The notes: generated by a model not told the origin, from the letters alone. 64,000 nucleotides of DNA from Chaetoderma sp. LZ-2023a (GCA_034401795.1 CM067359.1:145768233-145832232); one strand, 5' to 3'; positions 1-12,826 are shown, counted from the first letter of the stretch. Made by a program: numbers and translations.

Positions 1-233
1 TATAAATATACGCACACAAATTCTTACACAAAGCTCTTTTAAACAAAATATTTAAAAATAATCTTAGAAAGATATTAAAAATCCAAACCAATGACATGAA
101 TGCAGAAGTCACTACCATGGCAGTACAAAAACAAGTATGTACCCAGTTGCCAGGATAACAACTAGAATGTAAAATACACATATGCAATAATAATAATGCA
201 TCCGTAATTGTGTATGTGGATGATGCAGTTGTG

Positions 234-303
<70 letters not shown>

Positions 304-349
304 CACCAAGAAATGTTGATACAAATTAGGCCGCATTGTTATATATGAC

Positions 350-428
<79 letters not shown>

Positions 429-477
429 CTGCACCAAGAAATGTTGATACAAATTAGGCCGTATTATTATATATGAC

Positions 478-534
<57 letters not shown>
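234..534. repeat. Three (TAA)n microsatellites separated by a duplicated spacer
   Basis: Three TAA/ATA tracts lie at about 234-302, 350-427 and 477-534. The two spacers between them (about 303-349 and 428-476) are near copies of each other: each holds a block reading gcaccaagaaatgttgatac followed by an aaattaggccg segment. The whole is therefore a compound repeat in which a unit of tract plus spacer was duplicated. Reverse-strand frames rich in Tyr or Leu here are artefacts of the repeat. Confidence 0.95.
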
Positions 535-535
<1 letters not shown>

Positions 536-572
536 TTGTAAACAAGATATGCATGTGTTTTCCCCATTCCCA

Positions 573-612
573 TGTGTGTGTGTTCGTGCATGCGTGCGTG
601 CGTGCGTGCGTG
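573..612. repeat. GT/GCGT microsatellite
   Basis: A short (TG)n run passes into about five GCGT units. It is simple sequence with no coding potential. Confidence 0.85.
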
Positions 613-828
613 TTAATTGTCTATTGTCTTAAATGTATACATGTAAATATTATATTATCTTCACCCATGATCCAACTATTACTGAATTATATGTTTATTA
701 TATGTTAAATGTAAGGGGTCCACCGCTGTATAGGCTCAGCCTTTGGTGGACTGCCTGTTGTGTAAATGTAAAATCTATGTGTTATATGAAAATAAATAAT
801 TTTGAATCTTGAATCTTGAATCTTGAAA
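613..828 (+). mobile_element. LINE 3' tail fragment with (TTGAATC)n end
   Basis: This stretch resembles the 3' end of the LINE at 14091-16275. Both share a block of the form ggggtccaccnc...cctttg-tggactgcctgt and then an A/T-rich segment ending in tandem TTGAA-type units, here TTGAATC repeated about four times (801-828). No coding part of the LINE remains, so it is a 5'-truncated 3'-UTR copy in plus orientation. The tail repeat is slightly different from that at 16251-16275 (TTGAA), so the two are related copies and not recent duplicates. Confidence 0.65.
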
Positions 829-3529
829 GCAGAAGTGATCCAGTGATCGAGAGCATCCTCGGCCAGGGGCCGAACAGGTTGGAGCTGGACAAACTATTAT
901 CAAGCACAATACGCGTCTTTCTTCGCTATGCGTCAGGTTTTTATCCCGTAGTGTGCAGTTTCCAACTTACCGCATTAACACAATTTTGTAACTCCCCTTC
1001 TGCGGGAGTAATTTGGAACTTTCAGTAACCGTTCACGAATACTACATCTACATCCGGAACACAAAGTTGTGGTGAGGCCTTTGCGGCCTGAATATGTGAG
1101 TCTACAGATGTAGAGGCAGGATGTTCTTTGATGGATGACTCGCCGGATCTGGCGGCCACGCCTAAAAGTGGTATTTCAAATGACGACGCACCAATCGTGT
1201 AAGTTCTTTCGACCTTCGACTGCAGCAAGTAAACTCTCCCCAGTGCATACCCAGCATCGTGAAGCTTTGTTTTGTATCTTCATTTGCCTCTGACAACGCC
1301 CGCTTGTGACGGGTTGTTTACACCTTCCATCCGTGCCATCGGTGTACGGGGACATTCTTCACTACATAGTACTATCGTATCTTTTACTGACTGCTCGTTA
1401 GACATTCTATTAGGCCTACAGCACTAAGCAATGTACTCCCGCCATGAGTGTTCTTGCGGAACTCTTGTTTGCGGAAAACAGCTTGCGGGAACCACCCTGC
1501 AGGAACTTTCCAGCTTCCGGAGAGCGCATCATCTCACGTCGACTACAGATATACGTGTCAATTTCGGTGACACAGTAGCCTAACTTGGGAATGACTACCA
1601 AGTATTCAAGTAACTATACTTCACCGTTTAATTATTTCTATATATAGGTTTTGTTAATTATCTTGTATCCGTACTAACGGTTCCGATGACTAAAAGGAAC
1701 CGTAAAGGTCTTAGGACCGATAGTTATAATTTCTGTATTTGTTAATAGTTATTATCATTTTCCTCAATGTGTTGCTAACCGCACTATAGTAGGTTCGTCA
1801 ACCTGTATTACTATATGTATATATCTTAATCATTGCCACCGTATTGTTTGTTCTGGTTAGATTACGTATGTATATGGCCAGTGGCCATCCGTTAAACTGT
1901 TTTGCTTAAGTTATAGAAAATATAGAAATGCAGTGCACGTAGGAAACACTATACAGCAACATTTATATATGCAGCATTTTCTCCCGCCACCAACAATTTT
2001 TCACTGAGGTTGCTCTCCGTGCTATAACTCTTTTTAGCCTGGCATGCTACCGACTAAAACCTTTTCTATTCAGCTCGATAGGATAGGTTCAAAATGATTA
2101 GACACACTTTCTTCATTACATACTGTAATATATTCTTCTCTTCCGGCAGTGCAATAATCTATCCCCGCACTCCGGTAAGACTCATAACTCCAAGATTTTG
2201 TCTCTCTTCATATTCCTCTTAGCCTTGTGGCTTCTTAATTGTTCGGATGTCCCTATCCGCACCATGGGCTGATCCGACTCTGAGAAACTATTGGGTTTTC
2301 CGAGCGGTGATGGCTAGGGTGCGGTATCACATATGCATTCCCGTGTATCTTCGGATACTTAGTAGATAGTACTTTAAGCCAATGTAGGAAAGCACTGCAC
2401 AAACACATGTATTAATTCTTATTTTATTTACTGACAACCCTCCCGCATCGCAGTGCAAAACTGTCAACTTGTATATAAACCTAACAACAGGTTAAACGGT
2501 TAGTTCCATAGGACCCAGTGATGGGCGAGATACGTATTCTCACCGAATTCTGATAACATGTCTGGGCATGATATTCAAGTCTGCCACGCCCTTATGGGAA
2601 GGACATTTATGGTGTGCATTCGTCTCTCTTACCCGCACCATAACGATAGGAGATATGGGCTAATAATGCATTCGTGAAATGAAAACCATGTCTTGTAATG
2701 TTTCATGTGGTTGCGAAGCGGAATGTCTGGATTCCCACCGAGTTCGGAGATCACGCTAAGTAACATGTATGGGCGCTGTCTACAGTATTGATGTCCTCGG
2801 GTATCTGTTCTCCGTGACGGCCATGTCTAAAAGCTAGGTAGATATCGGCCAGTTGTGGCCTAAACTAATTCTTGTTTTAAAAACAACTAAAAGGAATTAA
2901 GCAAAGCAGAAGGCCCGCAGAAATAAAGCGGCAACTACTAACTCAGCATATTAGGAATCACATAAGACGATAACGAAGGAATCCATCGGGAATCTTCCGT
3001 TATGTCTTCACGTAAAACAGTACGCATCCCTATAGTCATAATCTCACTAGGTATGGTCTTTTCTTACTACAGCATTTTTGTTTGAAATATTAGAGTGGGC
3101 CCATTTTTGCCTACTATTCTTCTCCCGCTTTAAGCCGTGGCGACACCATCCCGAGACAGAGGCCCACGCGAGGCACTTGCCTCTCGCAAGGATTCAGCGA
3201 CGACGGTCCCCGCCGGGATAATACTCCTCACCCAAACTAGCACTAGGAGTAGTGCCCGCGTGAGGCACATCACTTTTTCGTCTGAGATAGCCTTCTTCCT
3301 TTCAGCTTAGAGGTATAATAATTTATATTAAGTTAAAAAGCTATATCTCTTGTACGGGAGCCTCCCTTGGGGGGGGGATGGGGATACCTCTGTGGACCTA
3401 CGAGTCTGTGTGGTACCTCCGGGAGCCCCATATTTAAAAGTTCATCTACCTGCCTCTATGTTTTGTATTTTCGTATGCTCTAATTGTAGTTTTATCTGGC
3501 ATATTTTTCAATTAGTTAGGTAAACGCAT
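829..3529. other. Unassigned stretch, possibly Gypsy LTR and leader
   Basis: No gene can be supported over these 2.7 kb; frames are short and look random. The position directly upstream of a Gypsy gag makes a 5' LTR plus leader plausible. The second LTR that would prove it is absent, because the Gypsy copy is cut off at 14090 by a LINE. Primer-binding-site-like starts (TGGCGACACC near 3138, TGGTGACACAAAC near 3610) are visible but neither is convincing. G/C-rich palindromic bits occur at about 3140-3290. Confidence 0.4.
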
Positions 3530-3764
3530 TTGTATAGACTTCTATTTTTAGGTCACCAAATCAAATCTTGTAAGTCCATAGATCACGAAATTGCTATGGA
3601 CAGGCATACTGGTGACACAAACTCTTGGGATAAGACCGTTGTGTTTAATGTTCGCGACAATGGTCGCACGGCCCCACTGGAACGATTGAGTTCCACCAGC
3701 CTTAGGAGCCGGTTTTTGTTTCCCGCAGGGCAGTCTCGTTCAAGGTCCGTCACCCCGAGACTGG

Positions 3765-5654
3765 ATGCTAACCAGCGTCATCACTCGTCGTGCACTTACG
3801 GCGTGGCGAGTCGACATGAGACATCGGAACGGCCCGACACCGCCCGGCGAGCTACAAGTGGCGCCCGATGTGGGGCTCGAAGAACAACAGTATATTGAGC
3901 TCAGTTCAATACCATCTCCATTCAGCGAGGACTCCCTCGATCAAGAGGTAGCCTCATAAGATGGATTCTCAGCACACATCCTCACCGACTATGCCAGAAA
4001 TTCAGCGGAATCTACAACTCCACACTATAACCTGTTTTCGCCTGTTAGCGATGGCACCTTTCGAGATGCCTCACAGGCGGGAACAGAGTTTAGAACTCTT
4101 TCGGACGTCCACGACAGGCCAACTCCATCAGGGCCGAATTGTGGGTGACTCTGACAAAGACCCGACTACGGGCATATCTACAGCCCTTCAGACTATTATC
4201 GTTCGCCCATGTCATCTACGGAGACAGTATGGCTGGGTGATAATCCACCACATAGACAACCTCCCGCACTGCCCCCTTCTAGCGAAACGCTATATTTAAG
4301 GGGAACACCGTGGAGTCATCGGAATGAATCGGCACCACGGTTTCGCTGGTATATTTGTCATGCCACCTATCATAACCGTCAGCCACTTGCGCCACCAGCA
4401 TATGAGAAACAACAGCCCTCACCATGGGAGGAACGACTGCGCACTCGCCACCGCAATCTGCCTTCCGTTCATAGACCCATGCCGGTCTATGGCTCAACCA
4501 CCGGGGCGGACTCAGTAATTGGACTCCACATGTCCTCGCTCCTCGGCATCGGCATCGACAGGATACACCAACACCACTGCCACCGTCACCAAGACCAACA
4601 TCAGTACAATCCGCCAACTCTCAGATATCCGCACCACCCAGATTTCAACCCCTACACTCTTCCCGCGGTGTTGGTCGAGTCATACTCTCCCCCCCCCCCC
4701 CCGAATTTAGCGGGGAGAATGACTGGACACATTATAAAATCCAGTTCGAAATAATAAGTCGGACTAACCGCTGGGACGACAGACAGATGGGTGAATATCT
4801 TGCAGCAAAACTTTCGGGGAAAGCCCTGCAAGTTCTTGCAGATCTGGGGATGGATCGTACTCTTACACACAGTTGGAACGAGCACTTACGGAGAGATTTG
4901 GCGACACAGCTCTCAGGGAAACTAGTCGTCTTCAACTCAAGAATTTATGATGATGCGCGGGAGAAACTCTTCCCGAGTTAGCTAGCCAAATCAGAAGGCT
5001 AGTTACCTGCGCATATCCGAGCACCAATGTGGATGGCGTACTCCACTTGCATCTTGATACGTTCATCGATGCATTAGGCGGTGAACCCGCTCTAAAGGAA
5101 AAATTATTTCTCGGCGACCATGGGAGTTTGGCCCAATTAACGGCAACCGCGGTCCATATCAAGAACTTCCTGGAGTGGGAAAAACATAACCGACGCCAAC
5201 TCCATCCTATCAATAAGATAGATGGTGCAGCTGTCGCCTCGCCCGCCAGTGTTCCTCCCCCCCCCACCCCCAGATTAGCAACACCCACCACGCAGACACC
5301 ACCACCAGTATCAGATACGCAGAAGACCAGTCCGAATCAAGCACCTGGAGGAAGAGGCCGTGCCCACAGAGGTGGGTACAGCGGAGCCCCAGGGCATGGA
5401 AACCAGTGAAACAACATGGATGGCGACATGGACGGAAGAACGCATGTCCATCCAAACCATGCCGTTTCTTTTGTGCTTCAACAAAACATCATATGAAGCG
5501 TTGTCAGAAATGGCTTGCACAGGTAGAACTTATCTGTCATCCTGTACGCGCCGCTGTCTATACTAATACTGCTCACACAGAAACAGCAACGCCACCACCA
5601 TTGCTACCCCCAGCTACGTCTTCACCGCAGCCTACACCCCAGCGGAGACGATGA
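3765..5654 (+). pseudogene. Gypsy Gag-like polyprotein, frameshifted
   Basis: Fragments of a Gypsy-type Gag run through changing frames: a Pro/Ser-rich N-terminal part (3765-4680), then a capsid-like part (about 4700-5200). The capsid-like part shows the usual pattern of a Trp-Tyr-Gln-Phe-Glu core followed by a segment resembling AAKLSGKALQVLADL. A Pro-rich linker and an Arg/Gly-rich stretch follow (5250-5410). Near 5450-5510 a Cys-X3-Cys-X4-His-X4-Cys arrangement looks like a degraded zinc knuckle (the normal form is CX2CX4HX4C). A 17-base C run at 4686 coincides with one frame change. No intact protein can be made. Gag normally packages element RNA; here that role is inferred from position and family pattern. 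Confidence 0.6.
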
Positions 5655-5750
5655 ACTGGCCCATTACTCACTCAGCCACTTGCAACATTACGAGAAGCAA
5701 TAAGGAGACAGTCGGAATATATACAGAGTGATGCTGCTCCCTCTCCATTA

Positions 5751-7152
5751 TTGTGGACAGCATCATTGGAAACTCTTCCGCAGGTTCATCGTAAAGTAAT
5801 CTACAAATGTGCCTGTCTGTTCAGTGGTGTTTCTACAAGCGCCACCGTCGACACCGGAGCTTCTATTACCGTTTTAACCAGCACTTGTATGAGAGCATCT
5901 CACCTCATAAAAAGCCCCCCACCCTTAAGCCTACAAATATTTACCTATAGACGGCTACGGGAGCAGATGTACCCGTGGCCGGTGTAGTTAATTTAGTTAT
6001 ACAGATAGAGGAAATGCAATTCATTCAGAGAGTTGTCATCGCCTCCATTCATAACGATTCCCTACTTGGCTCTGACTTTCTCAGTGCCAGCGAAGCCATC
6101 ATACACTGCAGACAACAGGAACTCGACATACACGGCCAGCGAATACCTCTCGGACCCGCATCATCGTTATACGATACGTGTGCAGTAATACTTTCAAGTA
6201 CTGCTACGATTGAGCCGGGACAGGAATGGATCGTATGGGCCACCGCACCACAGTTAGGAAGCAACACACACATTGCCATGCTGGAACCCGACCCTGATTA
6301 CATGATCGCCTCACAATGCGCAAGTCCCTGCATAATAGTAGACACTATGGATAAAGGGAAAATACCCTTTCGAATGTTCAATGGTACCGCAGATCCTATC
6401 ACTCTGGAACCCGGAGTACGCTGCGGCCATTTAGTGGACATAATTTCACTGGAAACAGTTACACTTTCTGATATGACACCACCGCTGACTGATGATTTAT
6501 ATCTGCGTGCCACTATTGGATTATTGCAATCACAAAAACACGAAATTCGGAAATTATTACATAAATATTGCGATAGTTTTTCCTCTGGAGATATGGATCT
6601 CAGAGAAACTCATCTTGTACGACACTCCCTCGATACCGGCAATAATCGCCCTGTGCGAAAACCGGTACGACATCTTCCCATTCACAAAGAAGTGGAAGCA
6701 CACCAACAAGTAAATGACATGTTGCGAACTGGTATTATCGCACCCTCAGCTTCTCCATGGGCTAGCCCTATAGTGCTAGCAGGCAAAAAGGACGGAACCG
6801 TGCAGTTTTGTATAGACTACCGCTGCCTTAATGATCTTAGCATTAAAGACGCTTATCCGTTGCCTTGGATTCCTTGTATGGAGTCAAGTGGTTTTGTACC
6901 CTTGATTTAGCTAGTGGTTACTGGCAAGAAGCCATGGATGAAGCTGATATGGAAAAGACGGCATTCCTTTGTTGAGACGGTCTTTTCCAATTCTGCAAAA
7001 TGCCCTACGGCTTGTGCAACGCTGCTGGAACTTTTGAACGACTCATTGAGCAGGTATTAACCACACTGCAATGGAAAATCTGTCTCTGTTACATCGATGA
7101 CGTCATTGTCTTCGGACCCTCGTTTGAGCAAACTTAAATCAATTTGGACACC
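5751..7152 (+). pseudogene. Gypsy protease and N-terminal half of reverse transcriptase, broken
   Basis: The aspartic protease active site DTGAS lies at about 5851-5865, with the flap and a LLGSDFL motif further on after a frame change near 5950. In the frame 5975-6910 the RT fingers follow: the ASPWASPIVLAGKKDGT motif, then FCIDYRCLND and KDAYPLP. A frame change near 6900 leads to a DLASGYWQ segment, a stop (TGA near 6973), KMPYGLCNAAGTF and the catalytic CYIDDVIVFG block at about 7084-7113. A TAA follows at 7135. The domain is cut by the insertion at 7152. Protease and RT are normally parts of one Pol polyprotein; this copy is inactive. Confidence 0.85.
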
Positions 7153-7586
7153 AGAGAGGGATAGGCTCCTCAAGGGGTGTCCAAAACAGGCAGCAGTGGG
7201 CCAGCAAGGGTCCGGGGGCACATGAAATCATTGATATAGTGCAGAGGAGAGTCTATTCGGCGTAATGTTCGGGCTACTGAGATTTTTGGTTCATCCTGTC
7301 CCAGCAAGTGGTCATACGTGGTACGTGGATGACAGTCCACACCCAGCGCACAAGTCTCTGCAATTACGTAGGGTTGTCGGAGGTGCTCTGCAGGCAAGGC
7401 CGGGAAAAGCGGTCAAAGTTCGTATACTGTTGGCAGATAGATACGGATCAGACCGTCGGTTGCCCCTGAGTGTGAGCTCAGATGGTGATCGCTATTGACT
7501 GGGTCGCCGGCCGGTCATCTTGATCATGTCAGTTCATCAATCCATTTCTGGTTATGAGTGGTCAAGATGGCTCAATGTACAGTCAG

Positions 7587-7733
7587 GCCATGTAGTCCAG
7601 TAAAACTACAAATTAACCTAGAACAAATTGCAACAGAATTTATTTCTTTTCTGCGGCATTCATGGGACTGCCAGGTGTCACATATTAAAAGTCCTCCAAA
7701 ATCCCTCGATGGGAAAGTGGGTAAATTCGCATA
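7587..7733 (+). repeat. Left inverted repeat of the PIN/CXC element
   Basis: This stretch matches the reverse complement of 12827-12979. The best block is gaacaaattgcaacagaatt, identical in both arms. Other shared blocks are CCAT(G)TAGTCCAGT at the outer edge, aaaagtcctccaaaat, and a gggaaag...gggtaaa segment at the inner edge. Arms are about 147 and 153 bp with small indels, so they are old but clear. Confidence 0.8.
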
Positions 7734-8065
7734 TTTAGCTACCGCCATTATCCGAATAATGAAACTTCCCTTACCTGCTTCATTCCGCAAATAAACGAAG
7801 TAGAAATGTTGTCTAAGCTCTGAATTTCATGGTCACGGAAGACAGTAAGCAATTGGCAATATTGCCTTGAACCACTTGTACAAATTCTCCAAACCACAGA
7901 TTAAATATGGTTGTATGCACAGGGCCGGGGTAATTTAAAAAAATTATATTTAAAGTAAGTTTAATTTTGTTTTTCGCTTTTAAAATTTTATCTAAAATAA
8001 ATTGCATTTTAATTTTCACTTTTATCTCACAATTTGAATAAATTTCTATACAATTCAATCAGAAT

Positions 8066-11000
8066 ATGGACATGGATTTAGATACATGCATTATTTGTAA
8101 CCAGAGCCTAGAAAATGGCTCACAAACTGTTAAGCTTCGAGTTAAAGGCTGTGACGGTATTAACAATGCTAGCAGAGCCCGTGAAAGCGATGTCATAGCT
8201 GAAGTAGGACAGAGGGTTCATGTAAAATGTCGATGGGAGTTCATTGATCCCAAGCGGATTGCCCGTGATGCAGAGAAAATTGAACAATCTCCGCCACCCA
8301 TGCGAACACTCCGTTCAGAAAGTCCAACATTCAATTTTAGTGAACATTGTTTGCTATGCGGATACCCTGCAAAAATTCAAGATGGAAAGAAACGTGGCTA
8401 TGATATTTATCCCGTAAGTACTCATGACTTTCAATGTAGTATCGCCGAGGCCTGTGAGCAGAGAAAAGACGAATGGAGCAAACTTGTAGCTGGGCGGCTT
8501 GCCTTCACGCCGGATTTATGCGTTGTCAATGCAGTATACCATCAAAGCTGCAGCGTAAATTTTTGAACCATGAAAAATATCCCTCAGCTGCACTCATCTT
8601 GCTCATCCCAAAAACATGGAAGGCCAGAAGACTTGGACAGAGTAAGAGCATTTAGTGCGACAATGGCATTTCTTGAAAATAATGATGATGAGCAGCTGAC
8701 CCTGCACGACCTCGTTAATAAAATGCAAGAGTATCTCGATGATAAAGAGAATAAAGCATACAGTACAAAATACATGCAGGATAAAATAAAAGATAATTAT
8801 GGCGATGAAATATTTATTAGCACTGTGAATGGTAAGCCAAACGTTGTTACCTTTCGTTCTAAAGCATCTACTATTTTGACTGACTTCTATAAGGAACAGA
8901 AGAGAAAGGATTCCAAATCAGAGAGCATGCTAATCATCCAGACAGCTGCCAAACTGCTTAGACACGATATTAAGTTAATTGATTCTTGCACATCATCTGA
9001 AAGCTATCCATCAAGGGAGCAAATGAGCGACCCAGTAAAGGCATTGAATTATTTACCAGAGACACTGCGGGAATTATTGCGGATTTTGTTTACTGGAAAA
9101 GACACAGAAATGAAACAGGCATCAGTTGGACAGGCTATTATGCAAGGAACTCGTCCTAGAGTTATTTTGGCACCTTTGCAGTTCGGGCTGGCATGTGAGA
9201 TGCACCATAAATTTGGATCTAGATTTATTGTTGACACCTTGTACAAGCACGGATTTGGATGTTCATACGTGGAGATACAGAGGTTTGAGCGCAGTGCATC
9301 ACTTCATGGTGGAGATCTACCACAGCCATTATCAGGCGAGTTCATTCAGTTTGTTGCCGACAATGTGGATCACAATGTTTGCACAATAGATGGGCATAAT
9401 ACATTTCATGGAATGGGAATCATTGCATCTGTTACACCAGGAAACCTTTCGTGCAAACTTATTCCAAGGATAAATGTAACATCTGAAGATATCAAGCAAG
9501 TTGGCAAGATCTGTATCAGGAACTTTGAGTCTCAGCATACCAGGAACTTCCCATTGCCCTTTAAGGAGTTAACTGCGATGGAACAAACAGACCCAACAGC
9601 TGACATTGACATCCTCTGGGATTTCTCTTTGTTTCTGCGTTCAAGGAGACAGTCATGGTCTGGCATGATGCAAACTGTTCACCAAGGAGTTTATCCAGGT
9701 AAATCGTCTGTTATTTTCCTTCCGATGATAGATCTAGAGCCAAGTAACATGACCTGCATCTTTTCCACTTTGACTTATGTTTGTGAACAGGCAAACCGAT
9801 ACCATGTTGCACCCGTGATTACATTTGATCAGCCCTTATTTTGGAAAGCTATGACTATCATAGAGATTGAGCCGAGCTGGAGTCCATTAAAGCAAATTAT
9901 TCTAAGACTCGGAGGTCTTCATATGGAGATTAGCTTCCTTGGCTGCATTGGTCACTTGATGGCAGGAAGCGGTCTTGCGCCTATTCTAGAGGTAGTCTAC
10001 GCTGAGAATGCTGTCAAACACATTCTTAGTGGAAAGGCAATTTCTCGAGCAGTTCGAGGACACCTCATGGTTTTTGCTTCTCTCAGTACAATCTTGATTG
10101 CAAATGCATACAACCTACCACTACCTACAATTGCAGATGCTGAAGTTGACACAGTAGAATATTCCGCTGCAATGCATTCAAAAGAATTGTTTGACAATGA
10201 TGATAATGTTGCAGGACATGAAACGATTGAAAGTTCCCTAAATAAAAGTCTGGTTAAAGTTGGAGAGCTCTATGATGACATTATCAAAAATCTGTATGTA
10301 GCTACAAGATTGTCTTCGGAAAATGCATTACATGATGTCAAGGACAAACTAGACTCAGAGAAGTTGGTCATGAAAGATAAGAGGACTGCACGACTCTGGC
10401 TTTTGTATATGGAGTTGGTTGACATTCTGCGCAAATTCATTAAGGCAGAACGAACTGGTGATTGGAACATGCACCTTCAGACCGTTCGTGAGATGCTTCC
10501 ATAGTTTGCAGCCGCTGGGCATAATCTGTACGCCAAGTCTGCATATGTATATTTACAAAAGATGTTAGAAATACCTGAAAGTCATCCAGATATACACACC
10601 AGCTTCCTCAATGGTCATCATGTCATTCATCGAAGTGATAGGTATTGGGCAGGGTTATCTACTGATCTAGTTATTGAGCAGGTCCTTATGAGAAGTGTAA
10701 AGTCAAGTGGTGGTCTAACACGAGGTCGTGGAATGACAGAACTTCAGCGTCTTGTTTGGTTGTTGTCTATGCCCGCATGTGCAGATGTGTGTAATGCAAT
10801 GCAAGAGCTCTCTGGGGTAAACTGTGATTCAAGTGAACAACACAAAGATTCCACACAATCTCGAATAAAGCGTGATATGGATGATACTTACAAAATTCTC
10901 AAAATCCTTAGTGAACTGAATCCATTTGGACCAGACCCTTCTCTTAGAGGACTTATTAGTGGATTGTCTGCACATGAATCAGTCAATGTTGACGATGCTA

Positions 11001-12517
11001 AATATATTGGAGAATCAATTATTAATTCGATGTGTGGCCAATGTGTATCAAGCATTTCGTTCCAGAGAAAGAGACAAGCTATTACATTAGCATCCAAAAC
11101 ATCTCTCAAGATTGATGATGAATGTGTACAAATTGATCCACAACTCCTATTTCAAAGACTCAGTTTAATTGCTACAAATGGATCAAAAGGGAATCCATCA
11201 TCTTATTTTGAGTATGAGTTGTGCACTCATCCGCCCGCACTCTTTGATAATTCATCTCTTCCATGGGAAGCAAATAAGCCAGCACTTGCTGATGCATTGT
11301 GGAAATTAATTCAAAATGAAGATGCAGTCCTTCCAGATTCTGTCCACTATGTGCTTGATGGAGGAGCTCTATTACACCGTGTTCCATGGCAGCGTGGAGA
11401 GACATTTGCAAATGTTTGTCAAAGATATGTAAAATATTGCATAAGCAAATATGGAAAGGCTACAGTAGTTTTTGATGGTTATGACCAAGGCCCAGACATA
11501 AAAGATGTAACACATAAGAGGCGAACTCGTGGATCAGGCGCAACTGTTGTACTAACTCCGCAAACAGTTGTAACTCTGAGTAAGCCTGATTTTCTTAGTA
11601 ACAAGCAGAACAAACATCGGTTCATATCAATCTTAAGTTCATCTCTCGAACAGGCTGGATGCTTAACGATAAAGGCAAGCCGTGATGCTGATGTCTTAAT
11701 TACGCAAACGGCTATCTTGGCTTCAAAGTCAACAAATCCTGCTCTTGTTGGAGATGATACCGACCTACTGGTGTTGCTTCTATACCATACTGATATGAAT
11801 AGCTGTCAGCTATTTTTCAGACCAGAGCCAAAGCAAAATGCAAAGAAACCCTGACTGTGGAATATCAAAATGGCAAAGGAAAAACTCGGGTTCTGTTTGT
11901 GCTCACAGCTGTTATTTATCCATGCTATCCTTGGCTGTGACGCAACATCTAGGCTTTATGGAATTGGAAAATCTGCATCCCTTAGCAAAATCCAGTGCTG
12001 CAAAGAACTCTCTCAAATTGCTGAAGTGTTTACAATGAGTAATGCGAATAAAGATGACGTGATAAAAGCAGGTGAGAAGGCAATGCTTATTCTATACAAT
12101 GGCACTTCAATGGATAGTCTAGTTGCTTTGCGGTACAAGCGATTCAGGGAGAAGGTTGCAAAAAGTTCCAAGTATGTTGAAGCACGAGATTTACCACCAA
12201 CACCCGCATCCGCAAAGTTTCAGTCTTCGCGTGTACTACCAATTCAAGTTTGGAGAGGAGATGCTGGAGATATGGATCCAACAGAATGGGGCTGGAAAGT
12301 TCTCAACCACCAAATGCTGCCTGTTAAGACTGACATGTTGGCAGCACCTGACGATTTACTGTATTCATTTAGATGCAGCTGCAAAACTGGCTGTGAATCA
12401 AAGAGATGCACCTGTAGAAAACATGGGCTCAGCTGCACATCCGCCTGCGAAGACTGTAAGGGTCTCAGTTGCTCGAATTCAATAACGCTCATTGAGGAAG
12501 ATGACTTGGATAATTGA
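8066..12517 (+). pseudogene. Large PIN/FEN-like nuclease plus CXC-domain protein, three in-frame stops
   Basis: One frame runs for 1,483 codons with no indel. It is broken only by TGA at 8564 (codon 167), TAG at 10502 (codon 813) and TGA at 11852 (codon 1263). The N-terminus has Cys/His pairs (CIIC at residues 8-11, a CGY near 100, YHQSC near 160). The middle (about 170-800) has conserved-looking blocks such as TIDGHNTFHGMG, ITFDQPLFWKA and SFLGCIGHLMAGSG. A FEN/PIN-like domain follows (about 1090-1260), with acidic positions at D1098 (LDGGALL), D1137 (FDGYD), D1207 (DADVLI) and D1230 (GDDTDLL). A Tesmin/TSO1-like CXC cysteine cluster lies near residues 1433-1470 (CSCKTGC...CTCRKHGL). I recall similar multi-copy proteins from cnidarians and molluscs, without an assigned function. 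Its place between inverted repeats suggests that it is the element's own protein. The start is the first Met of the frame and is uncertain. Confidence 0.7.
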
Positions 12518-12826
12518 TGCAAGATGAAATTAGTAGAAACCAGGTACCTATGCCATACTATTTCATCTTAGCTTAGCTTAGAAACACACAATACCGTGAC
12601 ATAATAAAATATAATATGTATTGTATCAATATCAATGATGGTATTAGGTAAATTCATGCAAGTGGCATAACACAATACATTTAATTTGTGGAGAATATGT
12701 CAATCGTATTCATTTATTACTAAAAAAGTCCAAAAATACCCAGTCACACATATATTACATACCGGTTTTAAAGAAATAAAGAAAAATGGATTTTTCAGGT
12801 GAAATGGCCCAAATCTGGTAATAATT
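12518..12826. other. A/T-rich 3' flank of the PIN/CXC frame
   Basis: This non-coding stretch lies between the stop and the right inverted repeat. It probably serves as the 3' UTR; A/T-rich and AATAAA-like strings occur (about 12600-12620 and 12773-12783). No second frame is present. Confidence 0.5.

Larger units (their letters stand above)
3530..7152 (+). mobile_element. Ty3/Gypsy LTR retrotransposon, 5' part (gag to mid-RT)
   Basis: Gag-like, aspartic protease and reverse transcriptase segments follow in the Gypsy order on the plus strand. The element stops inside the RT at 7152 and resumes at 13496 with the next codons of the same domain, so a 6.34-kb insertion (7153-13495) interrupts it. 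The left end is not resolved. Several frameshifts, some at C homopolymers (4686-4702, 5255-5264), show that it is dead. The two halves join as a continuous RT reading (...Leu-Asp-Thr / Val-Leu-Ser-Cys-Phe...). Confidence 0.85.

Noticed and set aside
112..554. Reverse-strand frames rich in Tyr or Leu
   Set aside because: They are translations of TAA microsatellites.
3130..3640. Gypsy primer-binding site and LTR end
   Set aside because: Two TGG-starting candidates exist, but with only one LTR possible in the window neither can be verified.
4279..4617. Reverse frame opposite Gypsy gag
   Set aside because: Low-complexity shadow of the Pro/His-rich gag on the other strand.
8066..12517. Three separate host genes in place of one broken frame
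   Set aside because: All pieces are in the same frame with no gap, and the peptide across each stop is continuous with the family pattern I recall.
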